Assembly: GCA_009760855.2 (NCBI GenBank)
Contig: WPIO01000007.1
Location: 7,158,501 to 7,222,500, forward strand
Origin: Cristatella mucedo
Taxonomy: Eukaryota > Bryozoa > Phylactolaemata > Cristatellidae
Reading direction: 5' to 3'
Length of the DNA: 64,000 nucleotides
The notes under the pieces were generated by a model. It saw nothing but the letters and a program-made list of their open reading frames with translations. It did no database searches and was not told where the DNA came from. Shown in pieces: positions 50,029 to 61,758 of the stretch. Numbering within the stretch: the stretch's first letter is position 1; every line of letters begins with the position of its first letter. The position numbers and the translations under genes were made by a program.

Positions 50029-51269
50029 TGCATCGTCTCCAAAATTCAAAAGATAGCAGGATGATGAGGACAGCCACAATCCAGTCTGAAGGCTGGATGT
50101 AGAACCGTATAATGAATAAAAAGATAAAAAACATGCGCCTAAAGACAATGCAGTAAAAAAGAAGGAGGACCAAGAAGCAGCACAGTCATGGAGGCAAAGC
50201 CGGCAGCGACGAGGGCAGCACTGCTGGTGCTGCCCGGCGCCACCGGTCTGGAAATATTGTGTACTTATCCTGTGCTGCTGGCTGTCTGGCTGCTCTCCGG
50301 GCAGCTGAGCACTTGTCTACCGGGTTTATCAGGCAAAGGTTAAGCAAACAGCAAGTTGTTTTATTCGGCAGGCGATAACAAAAGTTCTAGGAGACTGTTG
50401 GCAATGGCTGTCATACTCATGTACAGGACTACCCAGAGTTGGCACCACGCAAGGTCAAACAGTGAACTTGGCATTCCTATGAGAATAGTTTTCAGTCACC
50501 GATTGCAGGTGCTGGCATGCCCCGTATGCTGTCTGCTGTCTTGCAATCGCCGGCTCGGCAGGCACTGCTGGGCCTGAGGCAGATGGCTGCTAGGCACTGT
50601 TTAAAGAGGTAGTGCTGAAGAGGCTTCTGCTGCTCAGAGCACACGACCATCTTCTCAGCTAAGGACTCCTTTTAAGCTTGCACTCCAATTATGAACCTTC
50701 ATGTTGTCATGTTCTCTTTCTCTCTTCCAATATACCGAGCCATCGCCTTTGAGGATTGTGCCGACCGAAGGTAAATACCAAAATTGTGGCTGGCCGGGAA
50801 TGGTGCATCGACTAGGTGTATTTATCTATGCGTTACTTGCGTGCGTATGCATATGCTCAACAGATTCATTTGGGATGCTAGCAGAGAGTTTGGTTCGCTC
50901 GTGGAAAGCAGCTCAGCTTTCGAGTCAACTGGGTCAGCTGTTCCCTTCGACTGGCTGCAGGCTACCAGGATGCAGCCGACATAGTGCCAAATTGGCACAG
51001 TGCCACAGACTGGTAGTGCTGCTGCGTGGCTCTTCCGCTTCCTTATGAACAAGGCTGCTGTTGAATCAAATAATCTTTATTTCAATAGCAAGCGCTATAG
51101 AAAAACCAGACTGTAAGGGAAAGGAAGCATATAAGCTTATTAGTAAATATACAGCTTGCACAATTGCAGCATGCACAAGAACATACTAGCCGATTTACAT
51201 GGACCAAGCATATGCATTAAGAATAATTGGGTAGTCGATCAACGTTAAACCACAGGTAGAAGAACCCCA
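50029..51269. other. Intron, unassigned segment
   Basis: Several acceptor-like (50372, 50542) and donor-like (50771) sites occur, but none gives a phase-0 exon that completes the first WW domain. Nothing else recognised. Confidence 0.3.
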
Positions 51270-51270
51270 A

Positions 51271-51308
<38 letters not shown>

Positions 51309-51480
51309 CGTGTTTCTGTCTCTCTGTGTCTCTCCCTCTCTGTCTGAGAGTCTCTCTCTCCCTCCCCCTCTCTCGTGTTCTCTCTCTCTCTGTCTATGTC
51401 TGTCTGTCTTCATCTCTCTCTCTCAGTCTCTTTCTCACTCTTTCTGTCTGTCTCTGTCTCATGCTATGTCTCTGAAAATG
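51270..51480 (+). repeat. TC-rich degenerate microsatellite
   Basis: (TC)n with TGTC and CCTC interruptions, ending in a GT run at 51480-51515. Confidence 0.85.
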
Positions 51481-51649
51481 TGTGTGTGTGTACTTTCAGC
51501 CTGTGTGTGTGTGCATTTTTAGCCGTGCAATGCTATATTAACTTTGAAATCACATGTGAGCTTCTTTCGGTGCCTGTAATGTTTGATTTATTACCCGGAG
51601 AAATCTTAGAGCCAGCAGAATGAAGAGCAGTACTCTACCATAAATAAAA

Positions 51650-51792
51650 TAATAAATAACTCATGTGTATAGGGCCAAAAACAACTTAATCTCCATTCAG
51701 GGGCTTCACATGTGCCTCGGGGCTCGAGCCCACGACCTCAACCAAACCTCGGTCGGGACGAGCACCATAACCACTTGACCAAAACAGCTCAT
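51650..51792 (-). mobile_element. SINE-A copy
   Basis: On the minus strand: head with ggtcaagtggttatggtgct, B box gggctcgagcccc (51719-51731), then gaagcccctgaatggagatt, aagttgtt and a tail into aataaataa. Confidence 0.8.
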
Positions 51793-52026
51793 CAGATCGA
51801 TAAGGTGACCCGTCCACGACCCCAGTGTGTGGCAGTGCTAACATTTAGAAGTTCTTCACTGTTACAGACCAGACTTTCTGTCCAAGGAAGTCTTTCTGAG
51901 CTCAGTGGTAATGTACTTGTACTTCTCGACTCAGGTAGTGGGATCGAGTCTTCATGATGGCCATCGTTAGGCCAGGCCTTCTTTTTCACTCGAAAGCTGC
52001 CGTCCAACCAGTCAGACCCAAAACAC
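51793..52026. other. Intron, unassigned segment
   Basis: Nothing recognised. Confidence 0.3.
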
Positions 52027-53960
52027 ATTTATTAGACAATGAATCTTTTGCTTGCCAACCCTGAGGGATCTCACTCCTTGGATACACTTTCTGCCTTCTA
52101 TGTTGAAAACGTTCCACACATTCGTGCATCAATAAAGCCATTTCTGACTAAAGCAAAATTTGATTCGCACCCTGTGATCTTCCTTAGGAGATTTTCTGAG
52201 GTTTCTGTGTACGAAGTGGCTACCTTAAAAGTCTAGTAAAAAAACTCATTTCCTGTTGACCCAATATCAATCGCTCTCCACTCTTCACTGACAGCCAAAC
52301 TTAGTCCAGCCATAGCTCGGTTTTTAATGCGTCGATGGAGAACGGGTTGTTCCAAATTCTTTCAAATCGGTAGTTGTTCGACCGACACTTAAAACCTAGA
52401 TTAGATTCAGAGGTCATAGCAAACTACCACCCCCTCTCTCTCTCTCTCTCTCTCTTGTTTTTGGTAAACAATTCTCTGAAAGATTCTCACTAACCAGCTT
52501 GAAGAACACATTGAAAATTATGAATTTTCAGAATAATTTTACTCGGTATTCGAGCGTCTCCACTCCAGTGGAGCTGCTCTCCTCCATGTGACCAATGACA
52601 TCCTAAGCTGCAACGACTACGGTAATGTCACTGCCCTGATCGTGCTTGATCTATCAGCAGCATTTGACACTATTGATCGCAATATCATACTTGAGCTATC
52701 AAGAACAACGGGTGGTCTGGCAAATGAGGCGTGGCTCAAATCGTAATTGTCCGGCCCTGCTCAACCCGTGTCGTGTTGTGGTCGAGTCTTATCCAGCAGT
52801 CGAGTCACTTTCGGAGTTCCATAACGACCTGTTCTTGGTCCTTTGCTATTTTTCATTTATACCAATCATCTGGCAAAGTGATTCTGGCTCATAATATCGG
52901 CAATCGCGTCTAATCTGACCATAGCTAGTAGTATTTGTTGTTTAAACCGTCGGAGTCTGTAAAGTGACTGATTAGCTGAATGCTTGCCTTGCAGAAATTT
53001 GATCCTGGATGCTGGCGAATTTTCTTACACTAAGCGACAATAGAGCCAAACTCCTGCTCATTGGATGCCCCAAGCATGTGGCCAGACAAGGAAACTTTTC
53101 TCTTCTAATTAGTGATGCTACTGCGAAACAGTCTGCATGTACTCGGAATTTAAGTGTCCACTTTGATTAATTCCTAAACTGAAAGTTTAATTAAGAAGTC
53201 TGCCTCCATACCTAGCGGCTAAGATTAAAGATTATCTACCATGGTGGTTTGCTAAAAATATGACTAATTTCCTTGTTCTGTTTCGGCTAGACAACTGCAA
53301 TTCTATCTTGGCTGGCCCTATGGTTTAAGTATCTGCAGCTCGTGATGAATATAGCAAGGTTAGCAAAAAGTTCCTTTCGGCTCAGCCATGTTTCTCAGTT
53401 GCTGAATGAACTGCGATGGCTTTCGGTTGATCAAAGGGTGAAGTGCAAAACTCCTAATACTGTGCTGCAAGGCCCGACAGGACTTGGCTCCTTCACACCT
53501 AACTGAAGACTGCTGCACCAGTTTCTGCCTCATCATGCCCCCAGATTGTCTGTGGACAGTAAATTTACTGTTCAACTCCTACGCTTAAGGACCATTGGTG
53601 TCAGAGCTTTTGCTCTGAAGGTCCGAGACTGTGAAAAATTAACTTCCACAATTCTTACACAACGACATCTGTTCTCTTACTACCAACCGAGGCACATCCT
53701 TTCCAGCCCCCACGAGCCGCTACTTCTGCTCTACTCACTTTCTCGACTGCCCTCCTGACTCAGCTATGCTTCTCACGTTCTTTTGTTGCTTGAGATGAAG
53801 TATGTTGGCTACTTACCCCCAATAAGCTATAACTGCACAGTCTGTCTGCCCTCCAAAGCCGCCCAGGCTATATAGAGCCTAGGCTTTGGAGGGACCGAAC
53901 ACCCACTCTGTCGTTGTAACTTTCTGGCCATTGCAGACTGAAATGCATGACATACATTAT
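52027..53960 (+). mobile_element. L2-B copy, 5'-truncated and heavily decayed
   Basis: Starts in the pre-RT linker (FYVENVPHIRASI, 52098-52137). Around 52575-52690 the RT segment reads NDILSCNDYGNVTALIVLDL then SAAFDTID. The C-terminal and 3' parts follow to the MKYVGY segment (53795-53812), parallel to 9880-9900. A TC run interrupts it at 52433-52455. Frames shift repeatedly and no catalytic YADD box is recognisable. Confidence 0.7.
53849..53893. repeat. Perfect 12-bp inverted repeat with a nested 5-bp stem
   Basis: Outer arms ccctccaaagcc (53849-53860) and ggctttggaggg (53882-53893). Inner arms aggct (53865-53869) and agcct (53876-53880) with loop atatag. It lies in the 3' part of the L2-B copy. 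Confidence 0.9.
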
Positions 53961-55215
53961 CAGTGAAGCTCGATTATTGGCGCATGTTCTGGATTCCCTG
54001 AACACCGTGGCAGGCAGATTTGCAGGTACTCACACTATCACTGGAAAATGTGCAGGGTTTCTTGACAATTACCGGATCTACTGTTTTAGTGTTACTTGAC
54101 TTTTATGTGGCTGCAGCTTTATCATGTTGCACTTGGATATATAAAAAATAGATGGCGCTCATTAGGATGAAATGCCCGGTCAGTACTCCCGTGTTTGCAA
54201 TGTCAGAAGATATGGACCTAGTTCTTGACACAACTGTACAATTTTTCAATTGACCTAGTTCTTTCGAAAGGCTGGAGGTCTACATATTTTTTCCAGTGCT
54301 TCGTTGTAGCCCCGAACTTCCGGGGCTAGGTTGTTGCCCATTGCTCGAGTATCCTTGCAGATATATCTGCAGATACCGCAGAGCACAATCACAAATCTAG
54401 ATAGCAAGCTCTTACCACTTTCTGCATATGTGCATGATGAATTGCAGTCCTTAACAAGCAAGCAAAAATTTGTTGTTTGACCATTGGATATTCGCACTTC
54501 AACCTAAGTTCATGAAATGAAATAGACAAGTACCGAGAGAGTTACTTGCTTTTGGAAATATTCGGTGCTGTTCTGCTACCGTTCCTAGTACAAAGCATCT
54601 TATTCTGCCAACAGAAGGAATGAGACCACAACATTTTTGGCAAACCCCTTACTATTCCAGAGCGATGTCAATGTGAACTGCAATGATAGGCAAATGACCC
54701 GTTTTCCCAAGTGAGATCTCACTTATGAACGATATTTAATAGCAGACAACAGCAGGTCATAGCAAATAATGCATGTAAGGTTGAGGTCACATTGTTTGAT
54801 CATTAGTAGGCAATCTTTCCGGGGAAACTTCCATTCACCCAGCTGGCAGTAGCAGTATCTGAGTGGTATGATTGCTTCAGCAAAGGTTTGTTCTGCTGGC
54901 ACTCACAGCACAGCTAACCAACACCAGACCACTCCACCAGCCTTCTATTTGCCCATTCTTATTTTCCAGCTGGACCTGGCGTAATTCCCCCCCCTTGAAC
55001 AGACCAAAAATAGCCCATTACGGACTCAACCACCCACAAATACTACCCACAGCCACCAACAGCCACCCACCCACAGCCATGCCAATATGCTCCAGCCAGC
55101 AGGAGGCACAATCTGGCCTAACAAAACTTGGCTTGCATGCACATATTTTCAGGCTAGAGGAAGATTAAAAGTCATTCGCTGTCGTTCTGCACTTGCATTA
55201 TCAACTTTTTTGCAG
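53961..55215. other. Intron, unassigned segment
   Basis: A strong acceptor-like tattttccag at 54961-54970 leads into a Pro/Asn-rich open frame (54971-55168), but no GT donor occurs before its stop, so it is not accepted as an exon. Confidence 0.3.
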
Positions 55216-55296
55216 TGGTTGGCGGCTGAAGACAGCACTGGTCGTCCATATTATTACAGGGAGAATACAGACCACACAGTGTGGGAACTTCCGGAG
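55216..55296 (+). CDS. RhoGAP-like gene, exon encoding one complete WW domain
   Basis: Acceptor acttttttgcag before 55216 and donor gag|gtaggc at 55297. The 81 bases are 27 codons, phase 0 at both ends. The exon is almost exactly a WW domain: it starts with the first Trp (WLAAEDSTGRPYYY), has the tyrosine block and ends HTVWELPE with the second Trp and the Pro. TGRPYYY and WE-P are typical of the WW domains in ARHGAP27-like proteins. It joins in phase to 56666. Confidence 0.8.
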
Positions 55297-56665
55297 GTAG
55301 GCCTAAGCATCGTGGCCTTTCGAATGGCACACCTATTCTGACCTCTGTGTTCATGCCGTGCCAATAGTGTCTGCTGCAAAGACTTCGTGTCTTGCCAACC
55401 CCGAAGTTGTGCGATCGGTGATCGGTGGTAAAAATAACAAACTCTCAAACCCTGCAGATTCACGCTGGTCCCTCGTTGCAGTCACTCATACCTGGAGTGT
55501 GCTGGCTGCTTGCATGGAGTGTGTGTGCTGCTGATGACCTTGTTCTGTGAATGATCTGTCGCCTCTTCTTCATCCATGTTGCCACCAGATGGTTTAACAT
55601 TAGCTTGAATAGAATGATCTGTTTTATCCCTCGATCTGGGTTTTATTTTAACTGGCCTGTTAGCTAAAAATGGGGAGCTCTCCTCTCGCTGTGCGATAAG
55701 GTCTACTTACATCTTGGGGCAATCCTGAAGACAGTTGCTGCTGTGTCAAACTACAGCCGTGGGTGCCCACACCCCAATGGTCACCTGTTTACCGACCTGC
55801 TGTGGTTTGACATCAGGCGGTTCATTGAGGGCTAGGTGTAGTAGAACTGGTCAGCTGAACTGGTCAGCTGGCAAGGAACCGAAGGCCAAACAAAGGCTGG
55901 CCAACTAGTTTTCTGGGCAGTATCAGACATACCCTAAAGACTAGCCAGCTAGCTGCTAGAAAGCTCCTACTATTGGGACACTGTTGCCTAGTCGTAGCTT
56001 TTGATTCTGCATGACTGCACTCGTAGCAAGGTCATGGTTACCAGCCTGCAGTCGGTTTTGTGATGCTCCAGAATGAACCGAAAGTAACACAGGTCATCTC
56101 TTGTCCTTATCAGATGCCACGAATGCATCATGATGGTCGTGGTCTTAAGGTACAGCATGGTTTACTGGTCTGTGAAGTGATCATACCGGTAATAGACATT
56201 TGCCTGCACATGCCAAGCCAATTGAATATTGGCGACAAGTCACGGATCGCCGTTTTTTAAGTATAGCCGCTTGGACAGTGCACGTAATTGCTCACCTAAG
56301 AGCCAGTGGAGCCACTATCGGCAACAGCTAGTTGAACACAGCAGGTTTTGGAGCAAGGAAGTCAGTGTGGCCATCTCACGCTGGCATGGATTACTGGCTC
56401 GGCTAGCTTAAAATTGCACGGCTTTACTCATTCTAAGCACTGCTCGCGAAGCTTCATCAGCAGGGCAGACAATTGCTAGCCAGCGACAGTCGGTCGGTGC
56501 ACGCGCACCGACCTGAGCCGTGCAGCGCGGCTGTCGCGACTGAACCTCCGAGCTTTGCAGCCGTAACGCCGTAACGCCACCGCCGATTGCACTCTAAGTG
56601 CCTCGGTCGTTTTATGAACTGCTGCTCACGCTCTCGCGGTTCACAGTCCGTCTGTGCCTTTCCAG
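55297..56665. other. Intron, unassigned segment
   Basis: No mobile element recognised in this 1.4 kb intron. GC content rises from about 56440. Confidence 0.35.
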
Positions 56666-57166
56666 TACGAAGAGCCGAGGCCGGAGGCAGAGAGAGACTC
56701 GGCGGCGCCTGCAGCTCCTCCTCTGCATCTCGCGCAGCGCTCGTTGTCCATGCCGGAGTCGCAGGGAAAGCAGGCTGCAGCAAGCGAGCAGCACGGCGGC
56801 CGGGGCGGCAGGGGTGGTGGAGGCAGCGGGGGCGGCGGCGGCAGAAGAGGCGATCAGCCGGAGCCCGGGCGGCGCACGCCCACGCTGGCGGCCGCACTCA
56901 CGCAGGCCAGCCGCCAGCAGATGCCGCTGCTGGCAGCTGTGATAGCTTCTCGGGGGCGTGGTGCCGGCGATACTCGGCCTACGCCAGTGCAGCAGCAGCA
57001 GCAGCCTCTCACGAGGCCGCAGTCAGCCCCGAGCATCGGTGTCAGCAGCAGCAGGCTCGACGAGTTCTCAGCTGCCGCTGGACTCGAAGGCCACCCGGCC
57101 GGATGCAGCACAGCCCCGCCGGCCATTGGAGAGGCTTCGACTAGCGTCGGCGGCAGCGGCAATTCA
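56666..57166 (+). CDS. RhoGAP-like gene, low-complexity linker exon
   Basis: Acceptor tctgtgcctttccag before 56666 (strong). Proposed donor tca|gtacgt at 57167. The 501 bases are 167 codons, phase 0 at both ends. The peptide starts YEEPRPEAERD and has QRSLSMPES, a Gly-rich block (GGRGGRGGGGSGGGGGRR), TPVQQQQQPLTRPQSAPS and a Ser/Gly-rich end. RSLSMP and RPQSAPS look like basophilic-kinase or 14-3-3-type sites (inference). Length and composition suit the disordered segment between WW and PH, longer than in vertebrate relatives. Very GC-rich. The frame stays open to 57475, so the donor is the less certain border. Confidence 0.65.
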
Positions 57167-59159
57167 GTACGTGCAGCAGCTGCTAACGCTCCTCCGTTAG
57201 CCACGGCTGGCGTTTGCCCTTCCAAGCATGGCTGGCTATTTAACCCGAGCGTGGCTCTTTTGCTGTGCTGCACCGCGCCAGACTTTGAGGTTGTTGGCCT
57301 GTGCAGCCTGTCACATCATGTCCCTCTTCACGAAGCACCGCCGCCGGCTGATGTGACGCTCTTAGCTTCTATGCTGACACGGCCTGCTAATATGCCTAGC
57401 CCCGACTGCTCTAGCCCCAGCGTCCTTGGGATTGGGGACAGCCGTGTGTCGTTGCCATGCTGGTTCCAACCATAAGATAAGGCAGCTAGCCTATCAGATG
57501 GGCACATTTTGCACAGCCCCGGTTCGAACTTCCTGGTTAAGCTAGGTTCGTAGCTTGAAGCCATGTACTTGCAGCTTTTTATCAAACATGCTCCAGTTTG
57601 TTCTGAAAAGGGATCCGGTGACAAAAAATTAAATGCCACGACAGTGAATGGGGCAGCCGTCATGCATGTCCGAATATAGCAAGAAATTTATAAACCAGTA
57701 TAGGCAGTTGGCTAAACCGGTCTAGCTGTGAGCTATATTTAGCTGTGTTTACCACATAGCCGTGAGTGTGAAAGCTTATGCAGAGGGCTGGCTTTTAAGC
57801 TAGCCCAGGCACAGTACCTGAGACTGTAGTTTGTTCGCACAGCAGAGTACATACCAGCTACAGAGACCACAGGGACGGCTGTTTTTCGTGACTCTTTAGC
57901 AAGAATTGTTCCTTAGTCCGGCTCGGAGGCCGGATAGTCTTTACAGGTGACTACCACCTTTCAGGTTGGAGCTGCAGCCCTGAGCAGATATTTCTCGAGT
58001 TGCCATAGTTGAAACTGGAGCGTACATCTCCTTTTGAGATTCTGTACTCCTTGAGGAGAGCAGGTGGCACCTCCAGAATGAGAGATGACGGTGTGGTACT
58101 GCTGGGGGTGGGGTTGCAGAGTTTTACTGGGAGCTGCCTCGTCGGCACGTTGCTTTGAGCTTTTTTATAAGAGGAATGCTACCAACGCCTTCAGATGTGG
58201 TCAAGTAAGCCTGCCGCACAGGTAGCCATCTTGGCTATGCTTCAGTCTCTAGAAGTTGTTGGAGTATCGGTGTCTTATCTGCCGGCGTCGGCCTAATCTG
58301 CTATGGATAGGGACACAATCTCTGGGAGTGGGATGTAACAATTTTCTAGAGGGGATCAAAAGTCGGTTTCATCGACAGCCAGAATGGAGTCGGCTTCGAG
58401 AAAAGCCTACCGTTTCACTTTAAAGTCGCCTGTGGATGTTAGTGTTCAGCCAGTCGCTTTTGGTGGCTCCAGCATGCGACCAAACTGTGGCAGCATGTGC
58501 AGTACCGATTGAGCGTTTAGTTCTTGCGCCACAACAAGCCAACGTGGCCTTCCGGGGTGACCTTCGAGTTTTCAGTTACGGCAGGCGACTCGGTTTAAGA
58601 ATTATTTTTAATTTATTAAACAACTACCGAATACAGTGTTGATGCAAGGCTACTCTTTTGGTTACTCGGAGCCGGAGATTAAATGTCCTGAGCTCCTCAT
58701 GGCAAAACGCTGGAGATTTGACTACTCCAAAGTACCATTCCGGGGGTGAGGTGGAGCAGCATCCTAAAGTGCCCTGGGCAGACTGTCACCAGACTGTCAC
58801 CAGACTGTCACAGCCTGTTGCCATGCATCATCACCGTAAATCAGACTGTGCACATTTCTTTGATGCAGTAGAAATAACTATATGGCCCAGAGTGTGGACA
58901 CCGGTTCTAGTGGAACACTGTATGTGCATGGCAAGCACCACAGGTGAACACTGGTACCATGGCTGTGCTCGTCGGCTACGTGGAGGTCAGCTTTCAAGGC
59001 CAGCACTTCAGCATCCCATGGCCTCAGTGGATGGCTGGGCAGACCGTGGCCGGCTACACGTCGGCACAGCATATGACTGTGCCTGTCTATCAATGACAAG
59101 GATTTCTTTTCACAAAAGTAACTGTCCCTTTTGTGTGGATGATAATCAAGTGGCAAAGT
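57167..59159. other. Intron, unassigned segment
   Basis: A 167-codon frame at 58658-59161 has no domain. It contains a triple repeat of cagactgtcac at 58779-58811. No exon accepted. Confidence 0.3.
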
Positions 59160-59730
59160 AATAACAAATATAGTACTAATAATAGTAATCGAGAATAATT
59201 CTCAGAGCTGTCTACAGTGAGCTAAAAGCCATTTTAGGCCCTTTACATGGACTAGACTGGAAGTGTGTCAATTGATTAGTCTGATAGCATCTGCCGTTGC
59301 AGCATGCATAAGCGTACGGAGAGCGATTCACACTGTCAAGGTATTTGCTAGAAATAAAAGGTGGCTATTTAGTTTTGCCTCAAATGTCATCAAGTCAGTG
59401 ATGTCGCATCGATCGATACAAAGTTCCAGCTATTAGGTGTCTAGGAGCTGAATGCACAGTGGCCAATGAATTTGAGGAGGCTTGCTCGAGGTATGGCTGA
59501 GTGACGAGACTAATCCAAGTGTCACGAGGTATGGCTAAGTGACGAGACTCGGAGAAGAGAAGCTGGAGCTGGGTGAGCGGAGTGAGGTCGAGGAATGACT
59601 ATATGTGCAAGCGAACAGCTGGGCAAGCCCAGAGCAAGAAAATGAAGGGACTTGAAGATTAAACAAAAACAGTGGGAGCTCCTCGTGCTGAAAGCCATGC
59701 CTTTAAGTGCCGGAGGCCATTTTTACATGC
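59160..59730 (-). mobile_element. L2-A 3' fragment with a small internal duplication
   Basis: Left tail ATAATAGTAAT, then a diverged hairpin and 3' UTR, and gaatttgaggaggcttgctcg (compare ggatttgaggttggctcaag). It extends to about 59730. A 24-base unit (gaggtatggctgagtgacga...) is duplicated at 59488 and 59526. Confidence 0.65.
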
Positions 59731-59906
59731 TTCTGTGCTCACTCACAAGTTCTACACTCGTGCCCTAGCTACTGTGCATTTTGATTGGGCTCCTATTTAA
59801 ATCTCCTTCGTGCGGTTCATGAGGACGAAGAGACAGGCCTCTGCTAAATAGTCACAGTCGTTGAACGTGTTACTGACAATGTTTCCCAAGCCTCCTAACC
59901 AAATCT

Positions 59907-59932
59907 GTGTGTGTGTGTGTGTGTGTGTGTGT
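59907..59932 (+). repeat. (GT)n microsatellite
   Basis: Thirteen GT units. Confidence 0.95.
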
Positions 59933-60339
59933 GCCTGCCGATAGCTTTCCTGCTTTGACCCTGCCGTTACAGAATTTTTTTGAGCAGGATATCGGTCTGA
60001 ATAAGAAACAGTAGAGTGTCTGCTATTTGAAACATAGATGGCAGTTATATTCGAGCTTATGCTATTTGTAGTATCGTTCTCTCGTCGGGTGTCTGAAGCT
60101 GCACAAAGGCAAGCGAAAGGAATATACGAGATATATTTAGAGATTACTCAAAATCTTGTCTCACTATTATGTGGTTTGGCTGGCTGCTTGTTTGCAGGCA
60201 CGCAGCAGCAGCACTGCTTGGCTGACACGAAAACGTCGTAGCAATAACCTAGTCTCGATGGTTACCCACCCACTGTTTTGCAAGACTGCTATGAACTCAA
60301 GCGAGAGCTGCGTTCCACATCCAACGAGAGAGATAGCTG

Positions 60340-60680
60340 CATGTATAAGTAGATGGATAGAGAGAAGGATAAATAAATAGACAGGGAGATAAATATATAG
60401 ACAGACAAGAAGACAGGCAGGGGGCAGACACGTAGGTAGGTAGGCAAATCTCAGAGACGGACAAACAGAGAGACAGAGAAACAAACAGACAGGCAAGGAG
60501 GCAGGCATGCAGGCAGACAGATAGGCAGACAGACAGACATACAGACAGACAGACAGACAGAAAGACAGACAGAAAGACAAACAGACAGACAGACAGAAAG
60601 ACAAACAGACAGACAGAAAGACAAACAGACAGACGGACAGACAGACAGACAAATAGACAAACAGGCAGGCAGACCGATAA
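60340..60680 (+). repeat. (GACA)n tetranucleotide array with GATA/GGCA variants
   Basis: About 300 bases of GACA, AGAC, GGCA and GATA units. Cys-Leu-Ser-Val frames on the opposite strand are artefacts. Confidence 0.9.
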
Positions 60681-60979
60681 ATAGTGGGAGGGGAAGAATT
60701 CCGTGCTGAGTGGCATCAAGCATGCCCTTTGAGCCTGTCTGTTGGATCTGGAACTTCAGGCTGAGGTCTGTAGATCTGCCATAGACTTTAAGGCTTTCAA
60801 GCCGAAAGTTGAAAGTAATAAGAATAACAGGTGCCTTCTTCACACAATCGGAGCCTGATCTGGAAGGATCAAGCAGATTTCAAAATACCAAGCCTGTTTT
60901 TTACACCTGCTTGCATATTTATGCCAAGCTCTTGGCCTATCGTGGTGACCAGCACACCGACGTGTATTTTTGGATGCAG
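60681..60979. other. Intron, unassigned segment
   Basis: Nothing recognised apart from the acceptor region of the next exon. Confidence 0.3.
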
Positions 60980-61086
60980 GCGACAGCTGCAGTTGCACGA
61001 CTCAGGCTGCTGCAGGTGAACGAGGTTCTGAAGCAAGATGTCATGCAGACATGTAGAGTGCCCGAAAGTGGCCGGAAGAATAGCAA
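60980..61086 (+). CDS. RhoGAP-like gene, exon entering the PH domain
   Basis: Acceptor gtgtatttttggatgcag before 60980 (an alternative in-frame acceptor precedes 61015). Donor agcaa|gtaagc at 61087. The 107 bases are 35 codons plus two bases, starting in phase 0 as required by 57166. The peptide ends VMQTCRVPESGRKNS plus a split Lys codon. This matches the first strand and loop of the PH domain in ARHGAP12/15/27 proteins, where a pattern like L-N-x-T-K-x-x-E-x-G-K-K-x-R-K leads into Asn-Trp. The match becomes convincing only when joined to the next exon, only 267 bases away. Confidence 0.6.
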
Positions 61087-61353
61087 GTAAGCTAAGCTGC
61101 TGGCCCCTCCCCACGGTCTCGTGGTGCACCCTTGCCGTCTTAGTGCATGTCAGGGCTGGCAAGAGCTGGCCAGCCGCATACCAAGCAGCGACTAATGACA
61201 GGAGCTCCGGTCATTCCATATGAAGGCTGCCCACAATGCCGTCTGCAAAATCATGTCGGTTCGTGGTCGAGACTCATGGCAAAGTGGCCAAGGCTGCTTG
61301 GGGCGCTCTCGGTGCTGCTTGCCGATGCCAACATCCCGTATATCTTGTTGCAG

Positions 61354-61435
61354 GAGAAACTGGGAGCAATCGTGTGTGATGGCTACTGCTACACATTTGC
61401 ATATATACAAAGAAGAGAGGACCACTCCAAAGAAG
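61354..61435 (+). CDS. RhoGAP-like gene, PH domain exon
   Basis: Acceptor tatcttgttgcag before 61354 and donor aag|gtagtc at 61436. The 82 bases are one base completing the split Lys codon plus 27 codons, ending in phase 0. The peptide begins RNWEQSCVMATATHLHIYKE and continues to TTPKK. The Asn-Trp, the following strand and the I/F-Y-K-(D/E) at the end of the third strand are the PH signature of this family. The usual second Trp (SW) is Cys here. The remaining PH strands, C-terminal helix and RhoGAP domain are not in the window. Confidence 0.65.
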
Positions 61436-61536
61436 GTAGTCCTAGACGATTGTGCATGAATCACGAGCAACACGAGAAGTCGCGACAGCTTTGGGGTGCC
61501 AGCTTTGCGATTGTAATGGCCGCTGCCAAAAGACTG

Positions 61537-61650
<114 letters not shown>

Positions 61651-61659
61651 CATGTACCC

Positions 61660-61681
61660 GTGCGTGTGTGCGCTCGCGCGC

Positions 61682-61756
<75 letters not shown>
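61660..61756 (+). repeat. (GT)n array with GCGC lead
   Basis: A run starting gtgcgctcgcgcgcgtgcg, then about 70 bases of GT. The alternating purine-pyrimidine content favours Z-DNA. Confidence 0.95.

Positions 61757-61758
<2 letters not shown>

Noticed and set aside
50728-50770. Small exon candidate with a clear donor (gaag|gtaaat)
   Set aside because: The only acceptor gives 31-32 bases, which breaks the phase-0 requirement on both sides, and it adds no WW residues.
54872-55168. Pro/Asn-rich frame after a strong acceptor (tattttccag), considered as the missing WW exon
   Set aside because: Phase 0 meets an immediate stop, and no GT donor exists before the end of the open frame.
58658-59161. 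167-codon plus-strand frame
   Set aside because: No domain, no paired splice sites in a consistent phase, and it ends at the border of an L2-A tail.
60167-60843. Cys-Leu-Ser-Val-rich minus-strand frames
   Set aside because: They translate the GACA tetranucleotide array and are open in three frames.
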